8,496 nt of DNA from Bacteroidia bacterium (GTDB lineage: Bacteria; Bacteroidota; Bacteroidia; Bacteroidales; UBA12481), in the NCBI GenBank assembly GCA_026391235.1, contig JAPLDV010000156.1, forward strand, positions 1-8,496, given 5' to 3'. The translations under genes were made by a program, and so were the position numbers. Shown here in pieces: positions 1 to 6,205 of the stretch. Numbering within the stretch: the first letter of the stretch is position 1; each line of letters begins with the position of its first letter. The notes below the pieces were generated by a model. It saw nothing but the letters and a program-made list of their open reading frames with translations, did no database searches and was not told where the DNA came from.

Positions 1-97
1 CCGGCCTTCGCCGGGATGACAACGCTCTTGCAGAAATTATGGAGGTGCACTTGTCATCCCGGCGAAGGCCGGGATCCCTTCACGCTGCACTGAGTTC
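1..97. repeat. Palindromic double-hairpin repeat, copy 1 (left end outside window)
   Basis: Bases 1-22 and 51-72 are perfect reverse complements. Within the right arm, 56-63 pairs with 68-75 around a GAAG loop, so each arm is also a hairpin. The right arm ends at CACGCTGCACTGAGTT (81-96), the same end as the copy at 4643-4759. The spacer 23-50 also matches the spacer of that copy read in reverse complement (shared blocks GCTCTTGC, GAAATT, AGGTGC). The outer part of the left arm lies before base 1. It ends 12 bases downstream of the stop codon of the thioredoxin-like gene. It is non-coding; a REP/BIME-like or MITE-like nature is inferred from structure alone. Confidence 0.85.
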
Positions 98-108
98 CCC
101 AAGGTTAC

Positions 109-639
109 CTACAGCAAACTGTCAAACTTCTCCCTTGTTTTCTTATCGGAAGGCCTTGTCATCTTAACGCTTACAATCTTGCCCTGAGTATCAAACAACA
201 TGAAAGTTGGAACCCCCATGATTTTATATTTTTTGCATAAGGCTGATTCCCAAGCTTTTTCACCGATAATCTGAACACCCTGAAGCTTGTTTTCCGGAAC
301 AAATTTCATCCAGGCTGCATGATCTTCATCAATAGAATAACTGATGAAAACGATGTTCTTGCCATGATAGTCGGTCTCCAGCGTATCCAGGTAAGGAATC
401 TCATACTTGCACGGACCGCACCAGGTTGCCCAAACATCCACATAAACAAGCTTACCTCTGAAATCCGACAATTTAACAGTGTTGCCCTGCATATCCTTAC
501 CGGTAAAGTCAAACGCCGGCTGGCCCTGTCCAAGTGGTTCCCATTCAGCAACCGTAGCATTCAGCTTGTTTACCAAAGCGATATCCTTGCAATGGCTCAG
601 GAAAAAGTCGATTGACTCCTGAACCTCAGTAACCTTAAG
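109..639 (-). CDS. C-terminal half of a frame-disrupted TlpA/ResA-like thiol-disulfide oxidoreductase
   Basis: This stretch encodes a thioredoxin-fold (AhpC/TSA-Redoxin, TlpA-like) domain of about 140 residues, preceded by a short helical linker. The WCGPC active site is encoded at 409-423; a typical GQPAFDF entry lies upstream of it and a GVPTF cis-proline loop downstream. Such domains sit in the periplasm, tethered by a lipoprotein N-terminus, and reduce or exchange disulfides, for example in cytochrome c maturation or stress. There is no plausible start of its own: the frame stays open back to 789, but that part overlaps the lipoprotein half in another frame and has no thioredoxin-family character. 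It is best read as the downstream part of the gene beginning at 1258, shifted +1 relative to it near 637-640. If translated alone it would lack a signal peptide and probably be non-functional. Fold call very sure; status as a broken gene fairly sure. Confidence 0.85.
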   Translation of the reverse strand, partial: LKVTEVQESIDFFLSHCKDIALVNKLNATVAEWEPLGQGQPAFDFTGKDMQGNTVKLSDFRGKLVYVDVWATWCGPCKYEIPYLDTLETDYHGKNIVFISYSIDEDHAAWMKFVPENKLQGVQIIGEKAWESALCKKYKIMGVPTFMLFDTQGKIVSVKMTRPSDKKTREKFDSLL

Positions 640-1258
640 AATAGAAATCTTCCGGTGCTTTGTAATCTTCTTTTTGAGCAAAATAAGCATGATAGGGTTC
701 ATACATGGCAAGATTGTTGGCCCAGCCGAAAAGGACTTCTGCCTCCTCGGTTTTCCAGAACGGGTCGTTTGAATCATCTTTTTTTGCACCCGCCAGTGAT
801 GCTTTCCCGGCTGTCAGTATTGAATCCTGTTTTGCACGAAACTGATTTGGTTCAAGCTTGTAAGCATCATAGTCCATTGCCTCGCCCGAGATCGATTTGG
901 TTACCAGGTAATTATTGATATCGGAGCCCTTTCCTGCAAATTTTAATGAAGTTTTGAAAGCAGCTGCATCAAAATTTATCTCCAGCTTCATGCCCGGAGC
1001 CAGGTTGAAAGGCATATAATCCTGCTTCCCAACCAACAGGTAATAATTCGAAGGTTTCGCCAGTTCGGGAATAACATAAGTAAAACTGCCATTTGCATCC
1101 GGGCGGATAGAATCTTTGGCACCACCGGGGTCGCCAAGAATAAAGAAACCGGAGGTAAGGTTCTGGACCTTTCCGGTAAGAGCTGCACCCTTTTTCTTGG
1201 CAGGGTTGCAGGAGAAGAGGAAGGGGACGAGGAAGATGGATAAGAGAAGTTTTTTCAT
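635..1258 (-). CDS. N-terminal half of the same gene: lipoprotein with DUF4369-like domain, stop at frameshift
   Basis: The 207-residue frame begins with a lipoprotein signal peptide: MKK, a hydrophobic stretch, then lipobox LFSC with the modified cysteine at residue 17. Asn follows the cysteine. Residues about 24-115 look like the beta-rich DUF4369 domain that precedes the thioredoxin domain in many Bacteroidota periplasmic disulfide proteins. Residues 115-207 begin the helical linker. Translation ends abruptly at TAA (635-637), while the thioredoxin half continues in the +1 frame. In this family the helical region between the two domains is usually tens of residues longer than what can be assembled here, so an internal deletion together with the frameshift is likely. 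The stop could also be a single-base sequencing error. No clear promoter is visible in the 236-bp gap upstream, which is filled with repeats. Confidence 0.85.
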   Translation of the reverse strand: MKKLLLSIFLVPFLFSCNPAKKKGAALTGKVQNLTSGFFILGDPGGAKDSIRPDANGSFTYVIPELAKPSNYYLLVGKQDYMPFNLAPGMKLEINFDAAAFKTSLKFAGKGSDINNYLVTKSISGEAMDYDAYKLEPNQFRAKQDSILTAGKASLAGAKKDDSNDPFWKTEEAEVLFGWANNLAMYEPYHAYFAQKEDYKAPEDFYS

Positions 1259-1325
1259 GGCAGAATCGATTTTTGTTATTTGTTATTTATTGTTTGGTTG
1301 TCGGTTTTCAATTATCGGTTGTGAG

Positions 1326-1461
1326 GGTTGCAGGTTGCGGGTTGCGGGTTGCGGGAGGACCCGTGGGTCCTCCCCTACGAATACCACGGGGAAATCTGTA
1401 GGGGAGGAGCCATGGCTCCTCCCGCAACCTGATACCTGAAACCTGACACCTGACACCCGAC
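1326..1461. repeat. Compound repeat: heptamer arrays flanking a 31-bp-arm inverted repeat
   Basis: Positions 1326-1353 contain four tandem 7-mers (GGTTGCA, then GGTTGCG three times). Positions 1427-1461 contain five (ACCTGAT, ACCTGAA, ACCTGAC twice, ACCCGAC). Read on opposite strands, both arrays share an NNCRGGT pattern and point inwards. Between them, 1348-1378 and 1398-1428 are 31-bp inverted arms with about three mismatches, separated by a 19-bp centre. Each arm is itself a palindrome: 1354-1362/1365-1373, and a perfect 22-base palindrome at 1402-1423. This fills most of the gap between the propeller gene and the lipoprotein gene, both on the minus strand. No coding potential is evident. 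A transcript in either direction could fold strongly, so it may insulate or attenuate transcription between the two genes; that role is inference. Confidence 0.8.
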
Positions 1462-1476
1462 ACCTTCCTGTTGCCA

Positions 1477-1494
1477 AGACGCAATTATGCGTCT
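1477..1494 (-). terminator. Short hairpin directly after the propeller gene stop
   Basis: AGACGCA (1477-1483) pairs with TGCGTCT (1488-1494) around a 4-base loop. The hairpin abuts the TAG stop (1495-1497) of the minus-strand gene. It could slow or end transcription, but there is no T-tract after it, so it is not a classical intrinsic terminator. The GAGACGCA-type palindrome is also reminiscent of a dispersed repeat, so the terminator role is tentative. Confidence 0.4.
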
Positions 1495-4203
1495 CTACAA
1501 TTTTATTATTCGCTCAGTCAGATGCTGCTTTCCAGCCCATACGCGGATGAAATACATTCCGGGAACCAGGTTCGGGTGAAGCTGTTTTTGAATGGTTCCG
1601 TCACCCACGGCGAAAGTTTCTTCGTAAACACGTTCGCCGGTGATCGATATCATCTCAATTCTGGCCTCCGAAGTCTGGATACCATTTATTTGCAGATTAA
1701 TGGCTCCGTTGGTCGGATTCGGATAAACAGATAATTTGCTGCTAATAAAACCGGTGGGTTCCGTACCTGAAGTACCCTGTACCAGGTTTGCCATCCAAAT
1801 ACCCCTGCCAAATGTTGCCGCATAGAGCTTTCGTGACGGAGAATGAATTTCCAGTTCAGAGATCACCACATTGGGCAAAAGGTTGCTATAAAGCGTCCAT
1901 TTACCGGATTCATCGGTATAATAATAAACACCGGCATCGGTTCCGATATATACGACATCGTTTCCATAACCTTCCTGATGAACAACTGTATTCACCGGAA
2001 TATTCGGGAGATCCATCGTCATGTTTTTCCAGGTGGTACCGCCGTCAACCGTCCGGTATACATGCTGTCCGGAAAGGAAACCGCCATACGTAACCCACAA
2101 ATCCAGCGAATCGCTGCCATTTACAGCCAACGATGTAATATAGAGGGAATCGGGTATACCGTCAATTATATTTTTCCAACCTGCCCCTCCGTTCTGCGTG
2201 GCCCATAATTTTGTTGGTGTAGGATAATCATAACGGATCCGCGATGCGGCATACAAAGTTTTATTATTCCCGGGATACATGGCCAGAGCAGTAATCTCGG
2301 CCGGGCTGTTATAGCCGGAAACCGTGGGGAAACTCGAGATCTTTGTATAGGTATTTCCTTTGTTTATTGATTTATAGACATTGCCATAACCGACAAAAAT
2401 GATATTTGGATTATTCATATCCTGAATCATCGGTGTAGTCCATTCCCCCTTTTCACTTCCCACATTAGGCCGAATGGATGTGAAACCGTCTCCGCCATTA
2501 TCTGAGCGAACAAGACTGCCATATTGTGATGAGCCATAAACGATATCGGGATTATCGGGATTGATCATGCAATCCATACCATCACCGCCGATAAAATTGA
2601 TCCAGTCGCCGTTGCGGTTATAAAAGCTCGAATTGTCCTGGGCTCCGCCCACTACATAACCGGGAAACATTTCACATAAGCCGATACGGTAAAACGAGGT
2701 GATGATCATGCCATTTGAACGCTCCTGCCAGGTTGTGGCATATTTACCATCGGGGCGGTTGCCCGGGATGATGGTATCTGTGCGGTCGACTCCACCGTCA
2801 TGACAGGCGTAATATTTTTGATCAACAGGATTGTATTTATATTGATGCTGATCCGCATGAAGCGTGAAATTATCACTGGAAATCATATACCAATTAGAAA
2901 CTGCATTCCAGCTGAGACCGCCGTCAGCACTAGCCTGCATATTTAATCCGCCTACGTATACCTTTTCCTGATTCTTCGGATCAACCAGGATAGCCAGGTC
3001 ATACCATCCCTGACTATTCTCCAAGACATTCTGACCGTTTACTGCCGCCGTATTTCTGGCTGTCCATGTTTCTCCTGCGTCGGTCGACCGGTACAAGCCA
3101 TAGAAGGTACCTTCAGGGTTTGCGGCTACAATATAGATGCAGTTGGAATTCTGAGGGGTAAGCCCGATCTCGGTTCTGCCAATACTCAGATCAGTGGGCC
3201 AGTTGGTATTCTTCTGGACCCATGTTTCACCGAAATCGGTTGTTTTCAACAGTTTTGGAGATCCTCCCCCAAAACTTCTGATGGTGCCCGTAGTGGCATA
3301 AATAACCAAGCCGCTGTTAAAATCCTGTTCGATATCCCAGATCACATCGCTGTTTACTTTGTGCCAGTTAACCCCGTCGTCAGTTGATTTAAAGATTCCT
3401 GAAACACCCGCAGCGACCAATGTTCCGGGTTGGGTGGGGTGAAAGAGAATCCTGCGGATCAGGGATGCATCAAAATCTGTCTGATTAAAAGACAAACCCG
3501 TTGGCCTCCAGGTAATCCCGCCATCATCCGTGCGATACACGCCCAAACCGTAGTGGGTATGGCGTTTACGGCTATCCGTATTCAGTGCCACACCGATATA
3601 GGCATAATCGCAAACAGAGATGAAAATATTATCGGGATTTTTAGGGTTGACGGCAATATCACTGATGCGGAGAATGGGAAGATCATCCGTGAGCGGCATG
3701 TAGGTATTTCCACCGTCGGTGGTTTTCCACACTCCCCCCTGGGCAACACCGATCCAGTAAATAAGAGGGTCGGTGGGGTGAAAAGAGATACAGTTTATTC
3801 TCCCCATCCCATGCGAGGAGTAAGTTCCGACGCTTGGCGGACGTTTATCAGGGCCGACAGGTGACCAGCCGTTACCGGTTTTCAGTGAAGCCTGCATCTG
3901 CTTTTGCGCCTGAATATTAATGACTTCTGATTCAAAAATTGTCGGGTCGGCCGGATTTCCATCGGGATTCAACCGGCTGCGATTGAACTCCATAAAACGG
4001 CCATATGCTTTCCATCCCTTTTGATCAATGTTTCCCGGAACCGACACCCATTGATCATAGGCCTTCATTGCATCTTTAAAAGTAAATTCCTTGTTAATAT
4101 CCCTGCCTTGTGGAATAACAAACTGGCCCATCAGGCTGATACCGGATAGCATCAGGATCAGGCTGACCCAGAGAACCCTTGTTTTAAACGAATAATCCTT
4201 CAT
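1495..4203 (-). CDS. Secreted Asp-box (BNR/sortilin-Vps10-like) beta-propeller protein with T9SS sorting domain
   Basis: This 902-residue protein starts with a Sec signal peptide (hydrophobic core about residues 9-25). Residues 30-110 are an unassigned linker. From about 110 to 815 there is a multi-bladed propeller marked by about ten Asp-box turns (S/T-x-D-x-G-x-T-W type) near residues 161, 225, 273, 321, 373, 425, 567, 612, 669 and 718. The last ~80 residues (823-902) form a T9SS type A sorting domain: YPNPTNG opening, GERVYEE middle and a basic hydrophobic end (ERIIKL). The family is often labelled glycosyl hydrolase, but Asp boxes are structural and no catalytic residues can be assigned here, so binding or adhesion is as likely as hydrolysis. 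It should cross the outer membrane through the T9SS PorU/PorV route and be surface-attached or released. ATG at 4203 gives a proper signal peptide, although no Shine-Dalgarno is visible, as is common in this phylum. Substrate unknown. Confidence 0.95.
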   Translation of the reverse strand: MKDYSFKTRVLWVSLILMLSGISLMGQFVIPQGRDINKEFTFKDAMKAYDQWVSVPGNIDQKGWKAYGRFMEFNRSRLNPDGNPADPTIFESEVINIQAQKQMQASLKTGNGWSPVGPDKRPPSVGTYSSHGMGRINCISFHPTDPLIYWIGVAQGGVWKTTDGGNTYMPLTDDLPILRISDIAVNPKNPDNIFISVCDYAYIGVALNTDSRKRHTHYGLGVYRTDDGGITWRPTGLSFNQTDFDASLIRRILFHPTQPGTLVAAGVSGIFKSTDDGVNWHKVNSDVIWDIEQDFNSGLVIYATTGTIRSFGGGSPKLLKTTDFGETWVQKNTNWPTDLSIGRTEIGLTPQNSNCIYIVAANPEGTFYGLYRSTDAGETWTARNTAAVNGQNVLENSQGWYDLAILVDPKNQEKVYVGGLNMQASADGGLSWNAVSNWYMISSDNFTLHADQHQYKYNPVDQKYYACHDGGVDRTDTIIPGNRPDGKYATTWQERSNGMIITSFYRIGLCEMFPGYVVGGAQDNSSFYNRNGDWINFIGGDGMDCMINPDNPDIVYGSSQYGSLVRSDNGGDGFTSIRPNVGSEKGEWTTPMIQDMNNPNIIFVGYGNVYKSINKGNTYTKISSFPTVSGYNSPAEITALAMYPGNNKTLYAASRIRYDYPTPTKLWATQNGGAGWKNIIDGIPDSLYITSLAVNGSDSLDLWVTYGGFLSGQHVYRTVDGGTTWKNMTMDLPNIPVNTVVHQEGYGNDVVYIGTDAGVYYYTDESGKWTLYSNLLPNVVISELEIHSPSRKLYAATFGRGIWMANLVQGTSGTEPTGFISSKLSVYPNPTNGAINLQINGIQTSEARIEMISITGERVYEETFAVGDGTIQKQLHPNLVPGMYFIRVWAGKQHLTERIIKL

Positions 4204-4226
4204 CGCGTATAAGCATTAATATGTAA

Positions 4227-4472
4227 GAATGTGAAAGAATAAGAAATGAAATTGCAAGTCTTGGCTTTAATCAAATAAAAGGTTTATCAGTTCTTGTTAA
4301 TACAGGCGTAAATATATCATCAAATATTGGTGAAACATTAAAAACTCTTGAAAAGGAAAAAAAAGAAGAAGAAAGAGAAGAAGAAAAAATAGATGTTCGT
4401 GGGTTATACAAAAGGCTTGACGACGAAAAAAGAGAAAAAGATGAAACAGAAAAGAAAGCAGCTAATAAGCTT
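4227..4472 (+). pseudogene. Startless AT-rich, lysine/glutamate-rich coding fragment, unrecognised
   Basis: A plus-strand frame runs open from the codon after TAA (4224-4226) for 82 codons to the AAGCTT at 4467-4472. It continues in frame by chance through unrelated DNA to a TAG at 4557-4559. It has no ATG, GTG or TTG start. The translation starts with an ordinary-looking stretch (ASLGFNQIKGLSVLVN) and ends in a highly charged, probably coiled-coil segment rich in Lys and Glu. The DNA is much richer in A+T, and especially in plus-strand purines, than all neighbouring genes. It looks like the interior of a foreign gene cut at both ends. I cannot name its family. It may instead be a joining artefact, because it stops at a HindIII site. 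Confidence 0.5.
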
Positions 4473-4532
4473 GATAAGAACCCGGTCGCCAACCAGAATA
4501 AACTTTGCCAGATCTTTTTCCTCAATAATCAT
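4467..4532 (-). pseudogene. Truncated start of a GroES-family co-chaperone-like gene
   Basis: Minus-strand ATG at 4532 opens a frame whose first 21 residues include KFILVGDRVLIK. This resembles the N-terminus of the Bacteroidota GroES-like co-chaperonin proteins, in which GDRVLIKP is followed by a basic segment and a Gly-Leu-Tyr-Leu-Pro loop. Here the match stops at the Lys codon: from AAGCTT (4467-4472) onward the frame enters AT-rich DNA, reads a phenylalanine-rich nonsense tail and ends about 20 codons later. The stub keeps a phylum-type promoter box just upstream (4551-4558). It could not make a functional chaperonin cap. The identification rests on about a dozen residues, so it is moderate. 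Confidence 0.5.
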
Positions 4533-4550
4533 ATCGGTCCGTTTAATGTG

Positions 4551-4558
4551 CAAATATA
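4551..4558 (-). promoter_or_regulatory. Bacteroidota -7 box (TATATTTG) upstream of the GroES-like stub
   Basis: On the minus strand this reads TATATTTG, an exact fit to the TAnnTTTG -7 element of the Bacteroidota primary sigma factor. It lies 18 bases before the ATG at 4532, leaving a short leader. A matching -33 TTG at the usual distance is not evident, so strength is uncertain. Confidence 0.5.
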
Positions 4559-4608
4559 GGATATTCTTTCCCGGTTTACTTCCTTCGCTGTGATGACATT
4601 TCCAGGCA

Positions 4609-4634
4609 CCTCGTTATCGTGTAAAGGTCCCCGC
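4609..4634 (+). repeat. Partial repeat unit, CCTCGTTA-ended variant
   Basis: These 26 bases differ at only two positions from 6927-6952. Both consist of a CCTCGTTA end followed by a CGTG-AAAGGTCCCCGC body. The body is the outer-arm motif of the palindromic repeat at 4643-4759, but the end differs from that repeat's CAGTGCAG end. It sits 8 bases before the full copy in the same orientation as its left arm. Confidence 0.7.
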
Positions 4635-4642
4635 AATTTGCC

Positions 4643-4759
4643 CAGTGCAGCGTGAAAAGGTCCCCGCTTTCGCGGGGATGACAATAGCACCTGCAGAATT
4701 TCCGCAAGAGCACCTGTCATCCCCGCGAAGGCGGGGACCTTTTCACGCTGCACTGAGTT
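4643..4759. repeat. Palindromic double-hairpin repeat, copy 2 (complete)
   Basis: Arms 4643-4683 and 4715-4755 are 41-base inverted repeats with one mismatch. Inner hairpins form in each arm: 4661-4667 with 4672-4678, and 4720-4726 with 4731-4737. The 31-base core between the arms matches, in reverse complement, the core of the copy at 1-97 and has its own imperfect dyad around 4691-4705 (TGCAGAATTTCCGCA). The shared right end extends to 4759 (GAGTT). The element lies just upstream of the tandem GTTAAC boxes and the kinase gene, so it could influence that promoter, but no such role is shown by sequence. Confidence 0.9.
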
Positions 4760-4771
4760 AAGCGGTTGCAA

Positions 4772-4791
4772 TGTTAACGATTGTTAACCCT
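4772..4791 (+). promoter_or_regulatory. Tandem 10-bp direct repeat, candidate operator for the kinase/regulator operon
   Basis: TGTTAACGAT and TGTTAACCCT are adjacent 10-mers, placing two GTTAAC boxes exactly one helical turn apart. They lie 38 bases before the GTG start of the histidine kinase. OmpR/PhoB-family regulators typically bind direct repeats spaced 10-11 bp, and the downstream operon encodes such a regulator, so autoregulation is a reasonable inference. A weaker GTTAA occurs at 4757-4761, inside the repeat end. No convincing TAnnTTTG promoter box with proper spacing was found here. Confidence 0.4.
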
Positions 4792-4828
4792 TTGCACCGA
4801 TTCGTTCACTTCTGCGTAAATTGGCATC

Positions 4829-6205
4829 GTGAACCGGAACCTGCGCTATATTATCATTGTGATGTCGGTAGCCCTGATAGGAATTATCATATTTCAGATT
4901 TACTGGATCAGCAATTCTTATGATCTTCAAAATCAGACCTTCCGCAATAAGGTTAACACTGCCCTGCAAGAGGTCTTAAATATGGAAACCGAGGAGACGA
5001 TCATCAGTCATATACTTGATATGCAGGATAGTACTACGGAGCCAATTACAATTGAAACCTATCGGATCACTGAACAAACTGTAGATTTGGGTGATCATTC
5101 CGGCACGGAAAAACTCAAGGACTCGATGTATATCAACCAAACGGATCTCAACCGTATCGTTGGCAAAGTATTCCAGAGTTTGGCCACCATTCATCCTGAA
5201 TTGCCTGCCATCAGTGAGAAGTATAAAAGGCTCCTGGAAGAACGTAAGATTACCACCCCGTTTATCCTGGCCTTCAGCAAGAATGACTCGGTGTTTGATC
5301 TGACCGGAGGAACCCCGGAAAAATTTGCTTCGGCCCAGGCGGTGCAAAAGTTACCCGGTATCAACCGGTTCAATGAGAAGGTGCTCGCCTATTTTCCCGA
5401 AACCCGTTCATTCCTGCTCAAAAGGATGTGGATGACCCTTATTGCATCGATATTCTTCGTAACCCTGGTCGCAGGGAGTTTCTTTTATATGCTGGCTATG
5501 CTGGTTCGCCAGAAAAAGCTATCGGATATAAAGAACGATTTCGTCAATAATATGACACATGAGTTGAAAACCCCCATATCCACCGTATCGGCGGCAATGG
5601 AAGCCCTTGTGCAATTTGATGCGTTGGACGATAGAGCTAAAAGCCTGAAATACATAGATTTATCCCGAAGGGAGCTGAACCGGCTGGCTGGTATGGTAGA
5701 AAATGTTTTGCGCATAAGTACTTTTGAGAAGCAGCAGCTCGTTTTATTTAAGGAAACATTTAATATCAGCCAGATTTTGGAAGAGACTGCACAGAAATTC
5801 ATTCTTCAGAACCCCGGCCGGGTGGAGTTCCGGTTTGACCTTAAAGGACCCGGATATATTCACGCGGATAAGTTTCACATCCAGAATGTGATCAACAATT
5901 TGTTCGATAACGCGGTGAAGTATTCCGGTTCTTCTGCTTTGCTCGATGTAAGCTGCTACCGTGAAAATGAATTTGTTGTGTTTGTTGTGGGCGATCATGG
6001 GATGGGAATATCCAAAGAACAGCAAAAACATATTTTCGATAAGTTTTACCGGGTACCCACGGGCGATCTCCATGCCGTGAAAGGATTCGGGCTCGGCTTG
6101 GCCTATGTCAGGCAGATCGTTGAGGCCCACGGCGGATCGGTCGGAGTAAAAAGCCAGTTGGGAGCAGGATCAGAATTTACAGTTGCATTACCAGAAATCC
6201 AATGA
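4829..6205 (+). CDS. Membrane sensor histidine kinase, RprX-like
   Basis: This 458-residue protein phosphorylates its partner regulator in response to an envelope signal. TM1 spans about residues 7-27, followed by a periplasmic region of about 170 residues and TM2 at about 201-226. The cytoplasmic kinase follows almost directly, without a clear HAMP domain. The H-box (NNMTHELKTP) puts the phospho-accepting histidine at 244. The HATPase region shows the N-box (NLFDNAVKYS, around 357-366), the G1 box (GDHGMGI, 388-394), the F-box (FDKFYRV) and the G2 box (GFGLGLAYV, 419-427). All expected catalytic residues are present. The start is GTG: an in-frame TAA at 4817-4819 excludes longer starts, and the hydrophobic segment begins just after it. 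The last bases overlap the regulator gene (ATGA), indicating one operon with coupled translation. RprX of Bacteroides is the closest relative by recall; orthology is unproven. Confidence 0.94.
   Translation: MNRNLRYIIIVMSVALIGIIIFQIYWISNSYDLQNQTFRNKVNTALQEVLNMETEETIISHILDMQDSTTEPITIETYRITEQTVDLGDHSGTEKLKDSMYINQTDLNRIVGKVFQSLATIHPELPAISEKYKRLLEERKITTPFILAFSKNDSVFDLTGGTPEKFASAQAVQKLPGINRFNEKVLAYFPETRSFLLKRMWMTLIASIFFVTLVAGSFFYMLAMLVRQKKLSDIKNDFVNNMTHELKTPISTVSAAMEALVQFDALDDRAKSLKYIDLSRRELNRLAGMVENVLRISTFEKQQLVLFKETFNISQILEETAQKFILQNPGRVEFRFDLKGPGYIHADKFHIQNVINNLFDNAVKYSGSSALLDVSCYRENEFVVFVVGDHGMGISKEQQKHIFDKFYRVPTGDLHAVKGFGLGLAYVRQIVEAHGGSVGVKSQLGAGSEFTVALPEIQ

Noticed and set aside
630..645. 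Programmed +1 frameshifting in the lipoprotein-thioredoxin gene
   Set aside because: The P-site codon before TAA is TCT, and its tRNA would re-pair poorly with CTT after a +1 slip; no stimulatory Shine-Dalgarno-like or structured element was seen. A mutation or sequencing error is simpler.
1326..1461. CRISPR-like or direct-repeat array
   Set aside because: Units are 7 bp, contiguous and without unique spacers; no cas genes are nearby.
3430..3864. Plus-strand 144-codon frame opposite the propeller gene
   Set aside because: It is antisense to a clearly coding propeller region with signal peptide and Asp boxes and has no recognisable features.
4271..4525. Minus-strand serine/phenylalanine-rich 84-codon frame
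   Set aside because: It is the antisense of the purine-rich fragment; its Ser/Phe/Leu runs simply reflect AG-rich complement and no family features appear.
4529..4771. Minus-strand 80-codon frame
   Set aside because: Most of it is translated palindromic repeat, with recurring PAFAGMTG/SSPRKRGP type peptides typical of such repeats.
4785..4824. Plus-strand promoter boxes for the kinase operon (TAACCCTTTG or TAAATTGG)
   Set aside because: The first has four bases instead of two between TA and TTTG; the second has one mismatch and would leave almost no leader. Neither is convincing.
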